This document shows positions 17,393 to 25,740 of a DNA stretch of 64,000 bases, in pieces; the stretch's first letter is position 1; every line of letters begins with the position of its first letter. A program made the position numbers and the translations under genes. The stretch comes from Pseudovibrio ascidiaceicola (lineage in GTDB: Bacteria > Pseudomonadota > Alphaproteobacteria > Rhizobiales > Stappiaceae). Location of the stretch: contig NZ_FOSK01000004.1 of the NCBI RefSeq assembly GCF_900114245.1, forward strand, positions 248,001-312,000. The letters are read 5' to 3'. Under the pieces are notes generated by a model. It saw nothing but the letters and a program-made list of their open reading frames with translations, searched no databases and was not told the DNA's origin.

Positions 17393-18385
17393 TCAGATGA
17401 AACGGTACTCGGTTACTTGTAGATAGTGCTCAGTGGGTTGAAGCGTGGAACACGCAAATTCTTCATGGTTCGGGCTGTCCGGCCAGCATTGAGGCTCCAG
17501 GCACAGGCCTGCTCTTGGGCCATACATCTTGCCATCAAAGCCCGGGACCGGGGTATTGAGGGAGCTGCCGTCGTAGAACTGGATGCCCGGTTCGGTTGAC
17601 CAGACTTCCATCTTGAGCTCGGTCTCTGGCTCAAACACTACAGCGGATAGCTCGGGCTTCTTCAGGCGAAACTGTCTGAGGCAGAAATTGTTGTCGAAGC
17701 GAGAATCTTGCGCATCGGCGATCTCACGCATCTCACGGAAATCAAAGGGCGTTCCTGCAACATCAACGATCTCACCGGTTGGGATCAGCTGATCAGAAAC
17801 AGGGAGGTAAGAGCGTGCCGGGATCATGATCTGATGCTTAGTGACATCCTCATGGTCTCCCAGATTGAAGTAGCTGTGGTGCGCTGGGTTCAGAAGGGTT
17901 GGCTTGTCTGTAGTGCCAGAAAACTCAATGCGCAGGGTATCATCTTTGGTCAGCGTATAGCGGCAGGTGATTTGAACGGTGCCAGGATATCCCTCTTCTC
18001 CATCCGGAGATTCCAAAGAGAGGAGAACGCTGTCTTCGCTGGCTTCCTCAATGGTCCAAATTCGATGGGCAAAGCCTGTGTGTCCGCCGTGTAGGTGGTG
18101 CCGTCCGCCTTCGTTCACCGTCAGCTGGAACTCTTCAGAACCAATTGAAAAACAACCGTTTGCAATGCGGTTGGCGCAGCGGCCTGCAGTCGCGCCCATG
18201 TGGGGGGAGTGAAGTTCGTAGTCACGCAGATTATCAAAGCCGAGTGTAAGGTCGCGATCTCCCAGTTGCAGTCTGCGAACTGTGGCGCCGTAGGTGAGGA
18301 TGCTTGCGGTAAGGTTGCCGCCATGCAGTGTCACTTCTTTGACAATTTCCCGGTTTTCCAGTTCACCGAAATCACGAATAGCCAC
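17393..18385 (-). CDS. galM: Aldose 1-epimerase (mutarotase)
   Basis: Interconverts alpha and beta anomers of hexoses. The 330-residue protein shows the conserved blocks GRCANRIANG and GGRHHLHGG, the catalytic His in NPAHHSYFNLGDH and the catalytic Glu in GLCLEPQCWPDSPNH, all in the usual order. It is paired with a downstream deacetylase gene. No sugar-operon genes are adjacent, so the sugar served is not clear. Confidence 0.95.
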   Translation of the reverse strand: MAIRDFGELENREIVKEVTLHGGNLTASILTYGATVRRLQLGDRDLTLGFDNLRDYELHSPHMGATAGRCANRIANGCFSIGSEEFQLTVNEGGRHHLHGGHTGFAHRIWTIEEASEDSVLLSLESPDGEEGYPGTVQITCRYTLTKDDTLRIEFSGTTDKPTLLNPAHHSYFNLGDHEDVTKHQIMIPARSYLPVSDQLIPTGEIVDVAGTPFDFREMREIADAQDSRFDNNFCLRQFRLKKPELSAVVFEPETELKMEVWSTEPGIQFYDGSSLNTPVPGFDGKMYGPRAGLCLEPQCWPDSPNHEEFACSTLQPTEHYLQVTEYRFI

Positions 18386-18527
18386 TGCTTTCCCTTTCCA
18401 TTGCAGACCTGCCTCCCCTCAGGTCATTCATTCCATACCAACCTCCTATGAAACGAGAATTAGTACAAGCAAGACAAAAGGATACCGCCAGTCTAAGAGC
18501 AGTAGAAAGCAGGGTTTATTTTTTTGC

Positions 18528-19082
18528 TTATCTTGGCGCGATCACCAGCTCTTTGTTTCCGAGCGTGATTTTGCCAAGCCTGTTCAACGCAGACATCCCT
18601 AAAAGCACCTGCGAGAGCGCTTCATCTTTAAGGATAAGACTTTTAACGTTGCGTATATGAATTGAGCCCAAATAGAGATTTGAAATTGAGGCTGATACCC
18701 CCGACGTGATGCCGTTTGCTGTGCGCACTTCGACGGTGAAATCTTCGTTGCGCACCCTTATGCCAGCCTTACGGGCGATGCTGTAAGGTATGGCGAGCAG
18801 ACTTGCACCCGTATCGATCAGGGCTGGTGTCTTATGACCATTGATTTTGATTGTTGCCATGAAGTGGCCATTGGGAGACTTGCGAATTCTGGTGATGCGT
18901 TTTGAGGTTTTCTGAGGCTCATTTGCGGATTGAGATTCGTGCACCTCAACGACGCCCAGCAAGCGCTCCTCGAGCACCTTGGGCACGATCAACGCGACAC
19001 AAATGACGACAACCATGACCCAGATATAACGTTGCACGCGCGCCCCCACATCTTCTGGACAGCACAACATCACAGTGCGCAA
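18528..19082 (-). CDS. Membrane-anchored retropepsin-like aspartic protease
   Basis: A clan AA, single-domain aspartic protease (the TIGR02281-type family). The active-site motif is PALIDTGASLLAIP, and the downstream hydrophobic strand SQVLLGMSALNRLGKI follows the usual flap-to-C-terminal layout. An N-terminal membrane segment (IWVMVVVICVALIVP) should hold the domain in the periplasm. Members need to dimerise because each chain has one catalytic Asp. The start is uncertain: the marked start adds 16 residues before an in-frame GTG at 19034. It stands alone between galM and the TrpF-like gene. Confidence 0.83.
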   Translation of the reverse strand: MRTVMLCCPEDVGARVQRYIWVMVVVICVALIVPKVLEERLLGVVEVHESQSANEPQKTSKRITRIRKSPNGHFMATIKINGHKTPALIDTGASLLAIPYSIARKAGIRVRNEDFTVEVRTANGITSGVSASISNLYLGSIHIRNVKSLILKDEALSQVLLGMSALNRLGKITLGNKELVIAPR

Positions 19083-19219
19083 ACTGACGAAAGCAGAATG
19101 CCTTTACCTTGGATCGCTCGGTGTATTGCCCATTACTTTTCATAGGTATACAGCCGAGGCCAAGAAAAAGGCAAGAATTCTAATTAAAAACCGAGGTTTT
19201 CCGGAGGCGGCAGTTGGAC

Positions 19220-19882
19220 TCAGGTGCAAGAAATAGCGGCCGCAAACTCGGTGAGCTTAGATGAGTTGAGACGACCATTCACACGCACGCCGCTGCAAAC
19301 ATCTACGCCGTAGGGTTTTACAGTCTCAATTGCCTCGATGATGTTCTGAGGGGTCAGCCCACCTGCAAGGAATACCGGAATGTCGAGTTTCTCGACAATA
19401 TGGCGGCTCAAATCCCAGTTGTGCGTTCGGCCTGTTCCGCCGAGTTCATTTTCTGAAGGGCGGCCAGAATCGAGCAGAACCGCATCTGCAACGCGGCTAT
19501 ATTCCTGTGCAATTTCAAAGGAATACTCATCCTCAACATGAACAACTTGCACGATGCGTGTGCTGGCTGGCAGGTCCAGACGCAGTTCCTGATATTCACC
19601 CGGATCAATTGGTTTGACAATTTGAACCGTGTTTGTGCCGCAGGTGAGCACATGTTCGACGATATCTTTAGCAGTGGTGCGAGATGTGAGGAGCCAGGTT
19701 GCAACAGCGGGGGGGATTTGCCGGGCGATGTTGAGAATGAGGTCATCTTCAATCACACCGGGGCCGGACGGCATGTGGGCAACAAGGCCGACAGCATCGG
19801 CGCCACAAGCAACAGCGGTGGCTGCTTCGCCCGATGTTGAAATACAGCAAACCTTCAAACGGGTACGAGCTTTATTAGGCAT
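19220..19882 (-). CDS. TrpF-like (beta/alpha)8 protein, divergent phosphoribosylanthranilate isomerase homologue
   Basis: This 220-residue protein has the TrpF fold signature. The usual KICGIT start reads KVCCIS (catalytic Cys kept, following Gly changed to Cys). The acid position is in DAVLLDSG, GGTGRTHNWDLS matches the phosphate/substrate loop, LAGGLTPQNI follows, and the C-terminal VDVCSGVR is the phosphate-binding end. The canonical VQLHG strand reads VQIVKP, so that conserved His-Gly is lost. No trp genes are nearby. It may be a working isomerase or a paralogue with a new substrate. Confidence 0.72.
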   Translation of the reverse strand: MPNKARTRLKVCCISTSGEAATAVACGADAVGLVAHMPSGPGVIEDDLILNIARQIPPAVATWLLTSRTTAKDIVEHVLTCGTNTVQIVKPIDPGEYQELRLDLPASTRIVQVVHVEDEYSFEIAQEYSRVADAVLLDSGRPSENELGGTGRTHNWDLSRHIVEKLDIPVFLAGGLTPQNIIEAIETVKPYGVDVCSGVRVNGRLNSSKLTEFAAAISCT

Positions 19883-20006
19883 TCCATCATCCCCTTGCGC
19901 GCATGACCTTACAACACGGTCTACACCTCATAAAAGACGAATACACAGTTTTGATGTGCGTATCGTCTCCGGTATTTCTGTCTGTATTTCTTGAGGATGC
20001 CTCCAA

Positions 20007-20037
20007 GAAAAAAGCGCCAGACCTGATGCCTGACGCT
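20007..20037 (-). terminator. Terminator after upp
   Basis: On the minus strand AGCGTCAG pairs with CTGGCGCT (one G-T pair) across a 9-base loop, followed by a T-run. It lies 16 bases past the upp stop and closes the nucleoside/nucleobase gene region. Confidence 0.85.
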
Positions 20038-20053
20038 TCTAAACCAAGAAAGT

Positions 20054-20683
20054 TTATTTTGTACCGTACATCCGGTCACCAGCATCACCGAGACCCGGGA
20101 TGATGTAGCCCTTTTCGTTGAGCTTTTCATCGATGGACGCGGTGTAGATTGGCACGTCAGGATGCGCTTCGTTGAAGCGTGCAACACCTTCAGGAGCAGC
20201 CAGCAAGCAAACGAACACCATGTTGTTTGCGCCGCGCTTCTTCAAGCGGTCTACAGCAGAGATTGCGGAGTTTGCAGTTGCCAGCATTGGATCAACAACG
20301 ATCACCAGACGCTCGTCCAGCTCCTGAGGCGCTTTGAAGTAGTATTCAACGGCTTCAAGGGTCTTAGGATCGCGGTAGAGACCGATATGTGCAACACGAG
20401 CGGATGGGATCAGCTCAAGCATGCCTTCCAGCAGGCCGTTACCAGCGCGCAGGATAGAGGCGAAGCAAAGCTTTTTACCAGCCAGAACCGGTGCATCCAT
20501 TTCAGCGACAGGTGTCTCGATGGACTGAGTGGTCATCTTCAGGTCGCGTGTTACTTCATAGCACAGCAACAAAGAGATTTCGCGCAGCAAGCGGCGGAAG
20601 TCCTGCGTCGGGGTTGTTTTTCTCCGCATGTGGGTCAGCTTATGCTGGACAAGCGGGTGTGCGATTACGGTTGCGCCGGACAT
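20054..20683 (-). CDS. upp: Uracil phosphoribosyltransferase
   Basis: Makes UMP from uracil and PRPP. The 209-residue protein has the N-terminal [12 protein letters not shown], the PRPP loop [15 protein letters not shown] (the family usually has Gly where Ala follows DPMLAT) and the uracil-binding tail [13 protein letters not shown]. The ATG at 20683 has GAGGAA upstream and gives the standard start; a start 18 bases earlier is less likely. It is next to a URC4/DUF1688 gene. In yeasts with the URC uracil-degradation pathway, a uracil phosphoribosyltransferase (Urc6) is a partner of Urc4, so this copy may serve degradation as well as salvage. Confidence 0.96.
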   Translation of the reverse strand: MSGATVIAHPLVQHKLTHMRRKTTPTQDFRRLLREISLLLCYEVTRDLKMTTQSIETPVAEMDAPVLAGKKLCFASILRAGNGLLEGMLELIPSARVAHIGLYRDPKTLEAVEYYFKAPQELDERLVIVVDPMLATANSAISAVDRLKKRGANNMVFVCLLAAPEGVARFNEAHPDVPIYTASIDEKLNEKGYIIPGLGDAGDRMYGTK

Positions 20684-20810
20684 CGTGTTCCTCTTTTTCA
20701 ACCCAGTCGGGTCTTTTATATGCAGCTGCCTTTTGTCAGCATGTACATGGCAGTGCGTGTCTTAGTTAGGCACCTGATAGTTTCGGGTGCAATTGACGAA
20801 AGGTTATAGA

Positions 20811-22046
20811 TCAAAAAACGGTTCCATCACTGATAATCATCAGGGGTGGAGATCCATCACCTCGTTTTTCAAGGGCAATTTGTCGTCCTGCAGCCCAAGA
20901 CCCACCTTCCAGCACACATGCCAGTGGAAGCTGGTCCCGGGAGACAGACAAATCTGCCCGAATCCAATCCGCGAGCTTATCGAGAAGAGCGATCGTGAGC
21001 GCTCTCCATTCAACAACCAGCTCGCTGCTTACTTCGTGTTTGTTCAGGGACTGTTTCGGATCTTTCAGGCGCAGCACGCCCGTGTCCAAAAACAATCCGC
21101 CGTTGCGATACTCAGCAAGGCCAGTCAAACCATCAATGTTTGCCATCTCAATACCAGCCCACGACAGAGGTTCAACTAAAGAATAAGCAATCCATTGAGA
21201 AAGTTTGTGAAGAGGGACAAGATTGGTGGTTTTGTCCTGAGTTGTGACCTTGGAATGGCGCCATGTATCCCCGAGGATCACACCGTCAATCTGCTCACGG
21301 TTGGGCCAGATCGGCCCTAACCCATCCAGAACCAGTTCCAGAATACGTTCTGCATCCAGAGGGCCTTTTTGACCCTCCTCATAGAGGATATCAAAGAGAC
21401 CGCCCGGGCGTGGTTCATCTTCTTTGCCAAACAGATCGTCACGAAGGGAAACGGCCTCTCCCAGACGGTTTAGCAAAGACAGTCGTCCATCCAGCCCAAT
21501 GAGCTGGTTCTTCTCTGTGATTTGCAGGCCTTCTGCCAGTTCATCTTTATCCAGACGGAACAAGGTGATGGCGTCTGCTCTGAGTGGGTCCAGCGGTTCG
21601 TGAGAGAAGAAACCAGCCGAGAACATGGCCAGTGAGCCAATCGCCAGTCCTTCAGAATGTTTGAAGGTTTCGTTGGTGATTGCTTCGCGATACGTCCAGT
21701 GCTCACCAGCGGCAGCATCCAGCAGCGCAGAAACAATGGCCAGATCGCAGGCTGCACGGCCCATGCCCTGCACATCAGAAAAGCGTCGTGCACCAGCCAG
21801 CATGCCCCAGCGGTCTATGCCACCGGTCTCAAACTGGCGCCAGCGGGCATGAAACGGAATTTGCCGATCTGGATAGGTGTTGTCGGTCGCAGCGAGTGTT
21901 CTGCGGGCAGCTTCTGCAAGGTGAGACAGATCAACAGCAAAATGCTCAAGTTCGCCCTGCAATCCCAGCTCCAAAAGCATATGTGAGCGTTCACGGACTG
22001 CTTTTGCGTTGAGCAAGGACAAAGCCTGCGATGCTTGCATCTCCAT
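20811..22046 (-). CDS. DUF1688 / URC4 (urg3) family protein
   Basis: A 411-residue soluble protein of the DUF1688 family. Its start, LSLLNAKAVRERSHMLLELG, and internal blocks such as FHARWRQFETGGIDRW and GVILGDTWRH are what I recognise of it. Fungal Urc4 is required for uracil breakdown through a route beginning with UMP formation. The enzymatic step of URC4 is not settled to my knowledge. Here it is upstream of upp on the same strand (127 bases), but URC1, the GTP-cyclohydrolase-II-like partner, is not in the window. Confidence 0.8.
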   Translation of the reverse strand: MEMQASQALSLLNAKAVRERSHMLLELGLQGELEHFAVDLSHLAEAARRTLAATDNTYPDRQIPFHARWRQFETGGIDRWGMLAGARRFSDVQGMGRAACDLAIVSALLDAAAGEHWTYREAITNETFKHSEGLAIGSLAMFSAGFFSHEPLDPLRADAITLFRLDKDELAEGLQITEKNQLIGLDGRLSLLNRLGEAVSLRDDLFGKEDEPRPGGLFDILYEEGQKGPLDAERILELVLDGLGPIWPNREQIDGVILGDTWRHSKVTTQDKTTNLVPLHKLSQWIAYSLVEPLSWAGIEMANIDGLTGLAEYRNGGLFLDTGVLRLKDPKQSLNKHEVSSELVVEWRALTIALLDKLADWIRADLSVSRDQLPLACVLEGGSWAAGRQIALEKRGDGSPPLMIISDGTVF

Positions 22047-22169
22047 CTTCGTCGGTTCCTATCGTTTTGCCTGGTGAGGCCTGTAAAGCACTCGTATTTC
22101 TGGTTTGCCGGAATCGGCCTTATGCAACGTCTGCCCCGAAGCTTAAAATGCCCCAGTGATCTACGCTAT

Positions 22170-22205
22170 AAAGCCCGCACCTTTTTATGAAGGTACGGGC
22201 TTTTT
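22170..22205. terminator. Strong hairpin between add and URC4
   Basis: AGCCCG-C-ACCTT pairs with AAGGT-A-CGGGCT across TTTATG. On the plus strand it ends in five T; on the minus strand, the direction of the genes, the tail is the weaker TTTAT. It could end or attenuate the phyH-add transcript before URC4-upp. Confidence 0.6.
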
Positions 22206-22289
22206 GCAATCTATGCTCTGAGGTTTTGAGCATAAGAAACCCGGCTATGCCAGTTTTCCTGCTTATGCACACTCAACTCAAGCAAAAAC

Positions 22290-23291
22290 TCATGCTTCTT
22301 CAGTTAAAGTGTCCAAACGCTTTAGAAGAACAGCACGGGTTTCCTCATCAACAAACGCTGCTTCCAGCGCATTCTTTGTGATGGATTTCTGGATGTCACG
22401 CGTCCAGCCAAACACACGAGATGTTTCAACATACTCGTGGCCAAGCGTTGTGTGGAAGAATGGCGGATCATCGGAGTTGAGAGTGATACGCACACCTGCC
22501 TGACGCAGCATGTTTACCGGATGGAAGCGCAGGTTTGAGTAGACACCGAGCGCAATGTTGGAATGCGGGCATACCTCAAGGGTGATTTCCTCATCCACAA
22601 GACGCTGAACCAGTGCGTCGTCTTCGACTGCACGCACACCATGACCAACACGGGTGATCTTCAGGTAGTCCAATGCATCACGCACGCTTTCAGCACCGCC
22701 GAACTCACCAGCATGGGCTGTGAGGCCGAGACCAGCTTCACGGGCCATAGCAAAGGCTTTTTCGAAGTCCTTTGCCGGGCCGATGCGCTCGTCACCTGCC
22801 AGACCGAAACCCGTCACCATTGGGTGTGGATTGTCGATGACGGCCTTGACTGCACCTTCAACGGACTCAGCGCCTTCATGACGCACGCCGAGTGGAACCA
22901 GACGGCCTTCGATGCCTGTGTCTGCTTTCGCGCGTTCCAGACCAGCTATGAGGCCTTCCAGATAGGAGTTGTAGCTCAGGCCTGCTTTGATTGCATGATC
23001 TGGAGAGATAAACACTTCCGCATAGATCACGCCTTCAGCTGCCAGCATTTTGTAGTAGGTTTCAGTCAGTTCTGCATAATCGCCCGGACGGCGAAACAGA
23101 GAGGCTGCAACATCGTACTGCTGAATAAAGGTGGTAAAGTCATGCCAGCTGTAGGCTCCGTTGGTGTCGAACAGATCACCCAGATCTACATCATAGCGTT
23201 GAGCCAGCTTTCTTACGAGCGTTGGAGGTGCTGCACCTTCAATGTGGCAGTGCAGTTCGGCACGTGGCACCACGTTCTGCTTTGGTCTCAT
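22290..23291 (-). CDS. add: Adenosine deaminase family protein (adenosine or adenine deaminase)
   Basis: Zinc hydrolase that deaminates adenosine, or adenine, in purine salvage. In 333 residues it shows the metal site ELHCHIEGAAPPTLV, the HAGEFGGAESV motif, the HGVRAVEDDALV region and the metal Asp in LNSDDPPFFHTTLG. The HxHxEG and LNSDDP wording resembles the adenine-deaminase branch (Aah1-like) as well as bacterial Add-type proteins, so the substrate is not certain. Its start is 3 bases after the stop of the phyH-like oxygenase, which means translational coupling of the two. Confidence 0.88.
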   Translation of the reverse strand: MRPKQNVVPRAELHCHIEGAAPPTLVRKLAQRYDVDLGDLFDTNGAYSWHDFTTFIQQYDVAASLFRRPGDYAELTETYYKMLAAEGVIYAEVFISPDHAIKAGLSYNSYLEGLIAGLERAKADTGIEGRLVPLGVRHEGAESVEGAVKAVIDNPHPMVTGFGLAGDERIGPAKDFEKAFAMAREAGLGLTAHAGEFGGAESVRDALDYLKITRVGHGVRAVEDDALVQRLVDEEITLEVCPHSNIALGVYSNLRFHPVNMLRQAGVRITLNSDDPPFFHTTLGHEYVETSRVFGWTRDIQKSITKNALEAAFVDEETRAVLLKRLDTLTEEA

Positions 23292-23294
23292 TTC

Positions 23295-24170
23295 TTAAAA
23301 TCCGTGCATTGGCTTGTCTTTAGCCCGAACAATCCAGTTGTCATCCGACCATTTAGCAGTTCCGTCTACCATATGCACTGCATAGGCATGGCGGGACTTA
23401 TCAGAGCGGTTCGGAGCAGATTTGTGCGGCACAAGTCCATGAAGGATAACAAGCGTCCCTTTCGGGGCAACAAGTGGCGCCGCATCATCTGCAGATTTTT
23501 CGAGTGGGGTTTCGTCTAGGGTCTCCATCACAAGGCCCTCGCCGTTGTAATGGAAGCGTTTGCGAAGCGGTCCTTGGTGACCACCTGGAACGCCATACAA
23601 ACCACCGTTGGTTTCATCCGCATCTTCCAAAGCGAACCAGAAGCCTGTGCAGGTCAACGGCGCTGTGTGGAGGAATGTGGAGTCCTGATGGTTGTTTACT
23701 TCTCCGCCGATGTGAGGCGGTTTGAAGATGTACATGGACTGAGCAAGCAATGGCTCTGTCAGTCCGATATCTTTGGCAACACGTTCCATTTTCGGGGAAC
23801 GTGAAAACTGTTCAAACACAGGGTCATAGTCATGCAGGGCATGGCCAACTTTGTTCAGTGCCTGATGTTTGTCTTTGGTCAGAGCACCATTTTCGTCAAA
23901 TGCTTCTGCCTCGAAGAAGAAACGGATTTTATCACCGCTTTCACGGAAATAAGCGTCCTTCGCATGCGTCTGCGCATTGGTTTCGAACACGGACGCGACT
24001 GTTGACGGGTCAAACTCGTCAATCAGGTGAGCCATGCGTGCTTTCAACTGATCGCACTCTTCCGGCGATGCAAATCCTTCAAGAACGAGGAAGCCATCCT
24101 CTTCGAACGCCTGTTTCATCTCAGGCGTTAAGCTTCCATCTTGCTGTGCAGTAAACGTACGAGCCTGCAT
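23295..24170 (-). CDS. PhyH/PHYHD1-like Fe(II)/2-oxoglutarate oxygenase
   Basis: A 291-residue member of the phytanoyl-CoA dioxygenase superfamily. Iron ligands are H161 and D163 (NNHQDSTFLHT) and H249 (LHGLVPHKSAPN), with a nearby Arg (R255 or R260) for 2-oxoglutarate. The blocks SGDKIRFFFE, GHALHDYDPVF and QSMYIFKPPHIGGEV resemble animal PHYHD1, which has the same length as I remember it and whose substrate is, to my knowledge, unknown. The ATG at 24170 has GAGGGGAA in front. It is fused transcriptionally to the deaminase gene (3-base gap) and lies between deoB and add, so a nucleoside or nucleobase substrate is a fair inference. Confidence 0.88.
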   Translation of the reverse strand: MQARTFTAQQDGSLTPEMKQAFEEDGFLVLEGFASPEECDQLKARMAHLIDEFDPSTVASVFETNAQTHAKDAYFRESGDKIRFFFEAEAFDENGALTKDKHQALNKVGHALHDYDPVFEQFSRSPKMERVAKDIGLTEPLLAQSMYIFKPPHIGGEVNNHQDSTFLHTAPLTCTGFWFALEDADETNGGLYGVPGGHQGPLRKRFHYNGEGLVMETLDETPLEKSADDAAPLVAPKGTLVILHGLVPHKSAPNRSDKSRHAYAVHMVDGTAKWSDDNWIVRAKDKPMHGF

Positions 24171-24256
24171 GTTGCATTCCCCTCTCATGTAACACGACGG
24201 ATGCCTCTCCCTGCATCCTCAGAGCATGCCGCGTTCATTTACATTCACGCATCATG

Positions 24257-24276
24257 CTCCAACATTTTTATTGGAG
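24257..24276. promoter_or_regulatory. Inverted repeat upstream of phyH-add
   Basis: CTCCAA at 24257-24262 and TTGGAG at 24271-24276 form a perfect inverted repeat with an 8-base AT-rich spacer, 87 bases upstream of the phyH start. It could be an operator or part of a promoter for the phyH-add pair. Confidence 0.35.
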
Positions 24277-24371
24277 TGAATTCTCGTCGTTTGATTGTGT
24301 CCAAACAAACGGAACGCACTCTAACAATTGCAAATCATAGGCAATTCAGAAATATATCGCGGTACACTAAA

Positions 24372-24394
24372 CCGGGCAAACAATGCTTGCCCGG
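24372..24394. terminator. GC-rich hairpin after deoB
   Basis: CCGGGCAA and TTGCCCGG pair perfectly across ACAATGC, 27 bases past the deoB stop. On the gene strand only TTT follows, so it is a weak terminator or an RNA-processing hairpin separating deoB from phyH-add. Confidence 0.6.
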
Positions 24395-24420
24395 CTTATT
24401 TTCAAAATTTCCTACTGGAT

Positions 24421-25641
24421 CTACAGAAAACTATTTCCGTTTTCGCCAGCTGAAATTCCAAGATGTTTGGCAACAGACTCGCCCATATCAGCGAAAGTCG
24501 GGCGTTTTCCGATGTTGGAACCCTTCTCGCCTTTCACCAGAGCCAGTACAGGAACATGCTCACGTGTATGATCTGTGCCTTTCCAGGTTGGGTCACAACC
24601 ATGGTCGGCAGTCAGAATGAGCAGGTCGCCGTCGTTCATCTTTTCGATCATCTCTGGCAGACGCTTATCGAAGTGCTCCAGAGCTGCGGCATAACCTGGC
24701 ACGTCACGGCGGTGGCCGTAGAGCATGTCGAAGTCAACAAAGTTGGAGAACACGAGGTCTCCGTCTTTCGCCAGATCCATTGCTTCCAAAGTGCGGTCAA
24801 AGAGCTGATCGTTGCCAGCACCCTTCAGCAGTTTGGTGATGCCTTGTGCTGCGTAGATGTCGGAGATCTTGCCGACTGCAATCACCTGACGGCCAGCATC
24901 TTCCAGACGATCCAGAACAGTTGGAGCCGGTGGCAGAACAGAGTAGTCGCGACGGTTTGAAGTCCGCTCGAAGCCAGCCTCAGCAGAACCCTCAAACGGG
25001 CGGGCAATCACACGACCGATGTTGTATTCGTCTACCAGCGTGCGGCACTTCACGCAGAGATCCAGCAGGCGCTCAAGGCCAAAGCTCTCTTCGTGTGCAG
25101 CAATCTGAAGAACACTGTCAGCAGAGGTGTAGATGATTGGCTTGCCAGTTTTGACGTGCTCTTCACCGAATTCCTCGATGACAACAGTACCAGAACCGTG
25201 TGTCAGACACAGAACGCCCGGCAGTTCACCAACTTCAATGATCTTTTCGATCAGCTCAGCAGGGAATGACGGGTTTTCATCCGGGAAGTAACCCCAGTCG
25301 AATGTGACTGGTACGCCAGCAATTTCCCAGTGACCAGATGGTGTGTCTTTACCGTTGGAAACTTCAGCAGCAAAACCCCAATGGGATTCTGGCGTGCCGG
25401 AGAAGTCCAAGCCTTTAATGTCTTTACCGGTGGATGCACGAGCGGCAGCACCCAGTCCAAGACGATCCATGTTTGGCAAGGAGAGAGGACCGCTGCGCAG
25501 ACCTTCTTTATCGCCTTTACCTTCTGCACATGCATCGGCAATGTGACCGAGGGTGTCGGAGCCGACATCGCCAAACTTGTCAGCGTCGTCGGCTGCGCCG
25601 ATACCGAAGCTGTCGAGTACACACATAATTGCGCGTGGCAT
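24421..25641 (-). CDS. deoB: Phosphopentomutase
   Basis: Converts (deoxy)ribose-1-phosphate to the 5-phosphate after nucleoside phosphorolysis. The 406-residue alkaline-phosphatase-superfamily enzyme has the metal/phospho site [18 protein letters not shown], then GSDTLGHIA, and the second metal cluster [20 protein letters not shown]. The ATG at 25641 follows AAGGAAAC. It is separated from deoA by 99 bases containing a large hairpin. It links DeoA and PNP products to DeoC. Confidence 0.97.
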   Translation of the reverse strand: MPRAIMCVLDSFGIGAADDADKFGDVGSDTLGHIADACAEGKGDKEGLRSGPLSLPNMDRLGLGAAARASTGKDIKGLDFSGTPESHWGFAAEVSNGKDTPSGHWEIAGVPVTFDWGYFPDENPSFPAELIEKIIEVGELPGVLCLTHGSGTVVIEEFGEEHVKTGKPIIYTSADSVLQIAAHEESFGLERLLDLCVKCRTLVDEYNIGRVIARPFEGSAEAGFERTSNRRDYSVLPPAPTVLDRLEDAGRQVIAVGKISDIYAAQGITKLLKGAGNDQLFDRTLEAMDLAKDGDLVFSNFVDFDMLYGHRRDVPGYAAALEHFDKRLPEMIEKMNDGDLLILTADHGCDPTWKGTDHTREHVPVLALVKGEKGSNIGKRPTFADMGESVAKHLGISAGENGNSFL

Positions 25642-25663
25642 TCGCGTTTCCTTAGTTTTTGGA

Positions 25664-25715
25664 GGACAGCTCTCAATCAGATAATTGTCTGCTCAAAAGA
25701 GGTGAGAGGCTGTCC
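25664..25715. repeat. Long imperfect inverted repeat between deoA and deoB
   Basis: GGACAGCTCTCA at 25664-25675 pairs with TGAGAGGCTGTCC at 25703-25715 with one bulged base. Inside the loop CAGA and TCTG can form a further small stem around TAATTG. No T-run follows on the gene strand, so mRNA processing or attenuation inside the deo operon is more likely than termination. Confidence 0.55.
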
Positions 25716-25740
25716 TGCCAGTTAATTATTGCTGCGCAGA

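Noticed and set aside
22563-23519. A 318-codon open frame on the plus strand opposite add and phyH
   Set aside because: It is a mirror of two well-supported minus-strand enzymes, Cys/His-rich in the way antisense frames are, and shows no family motif.
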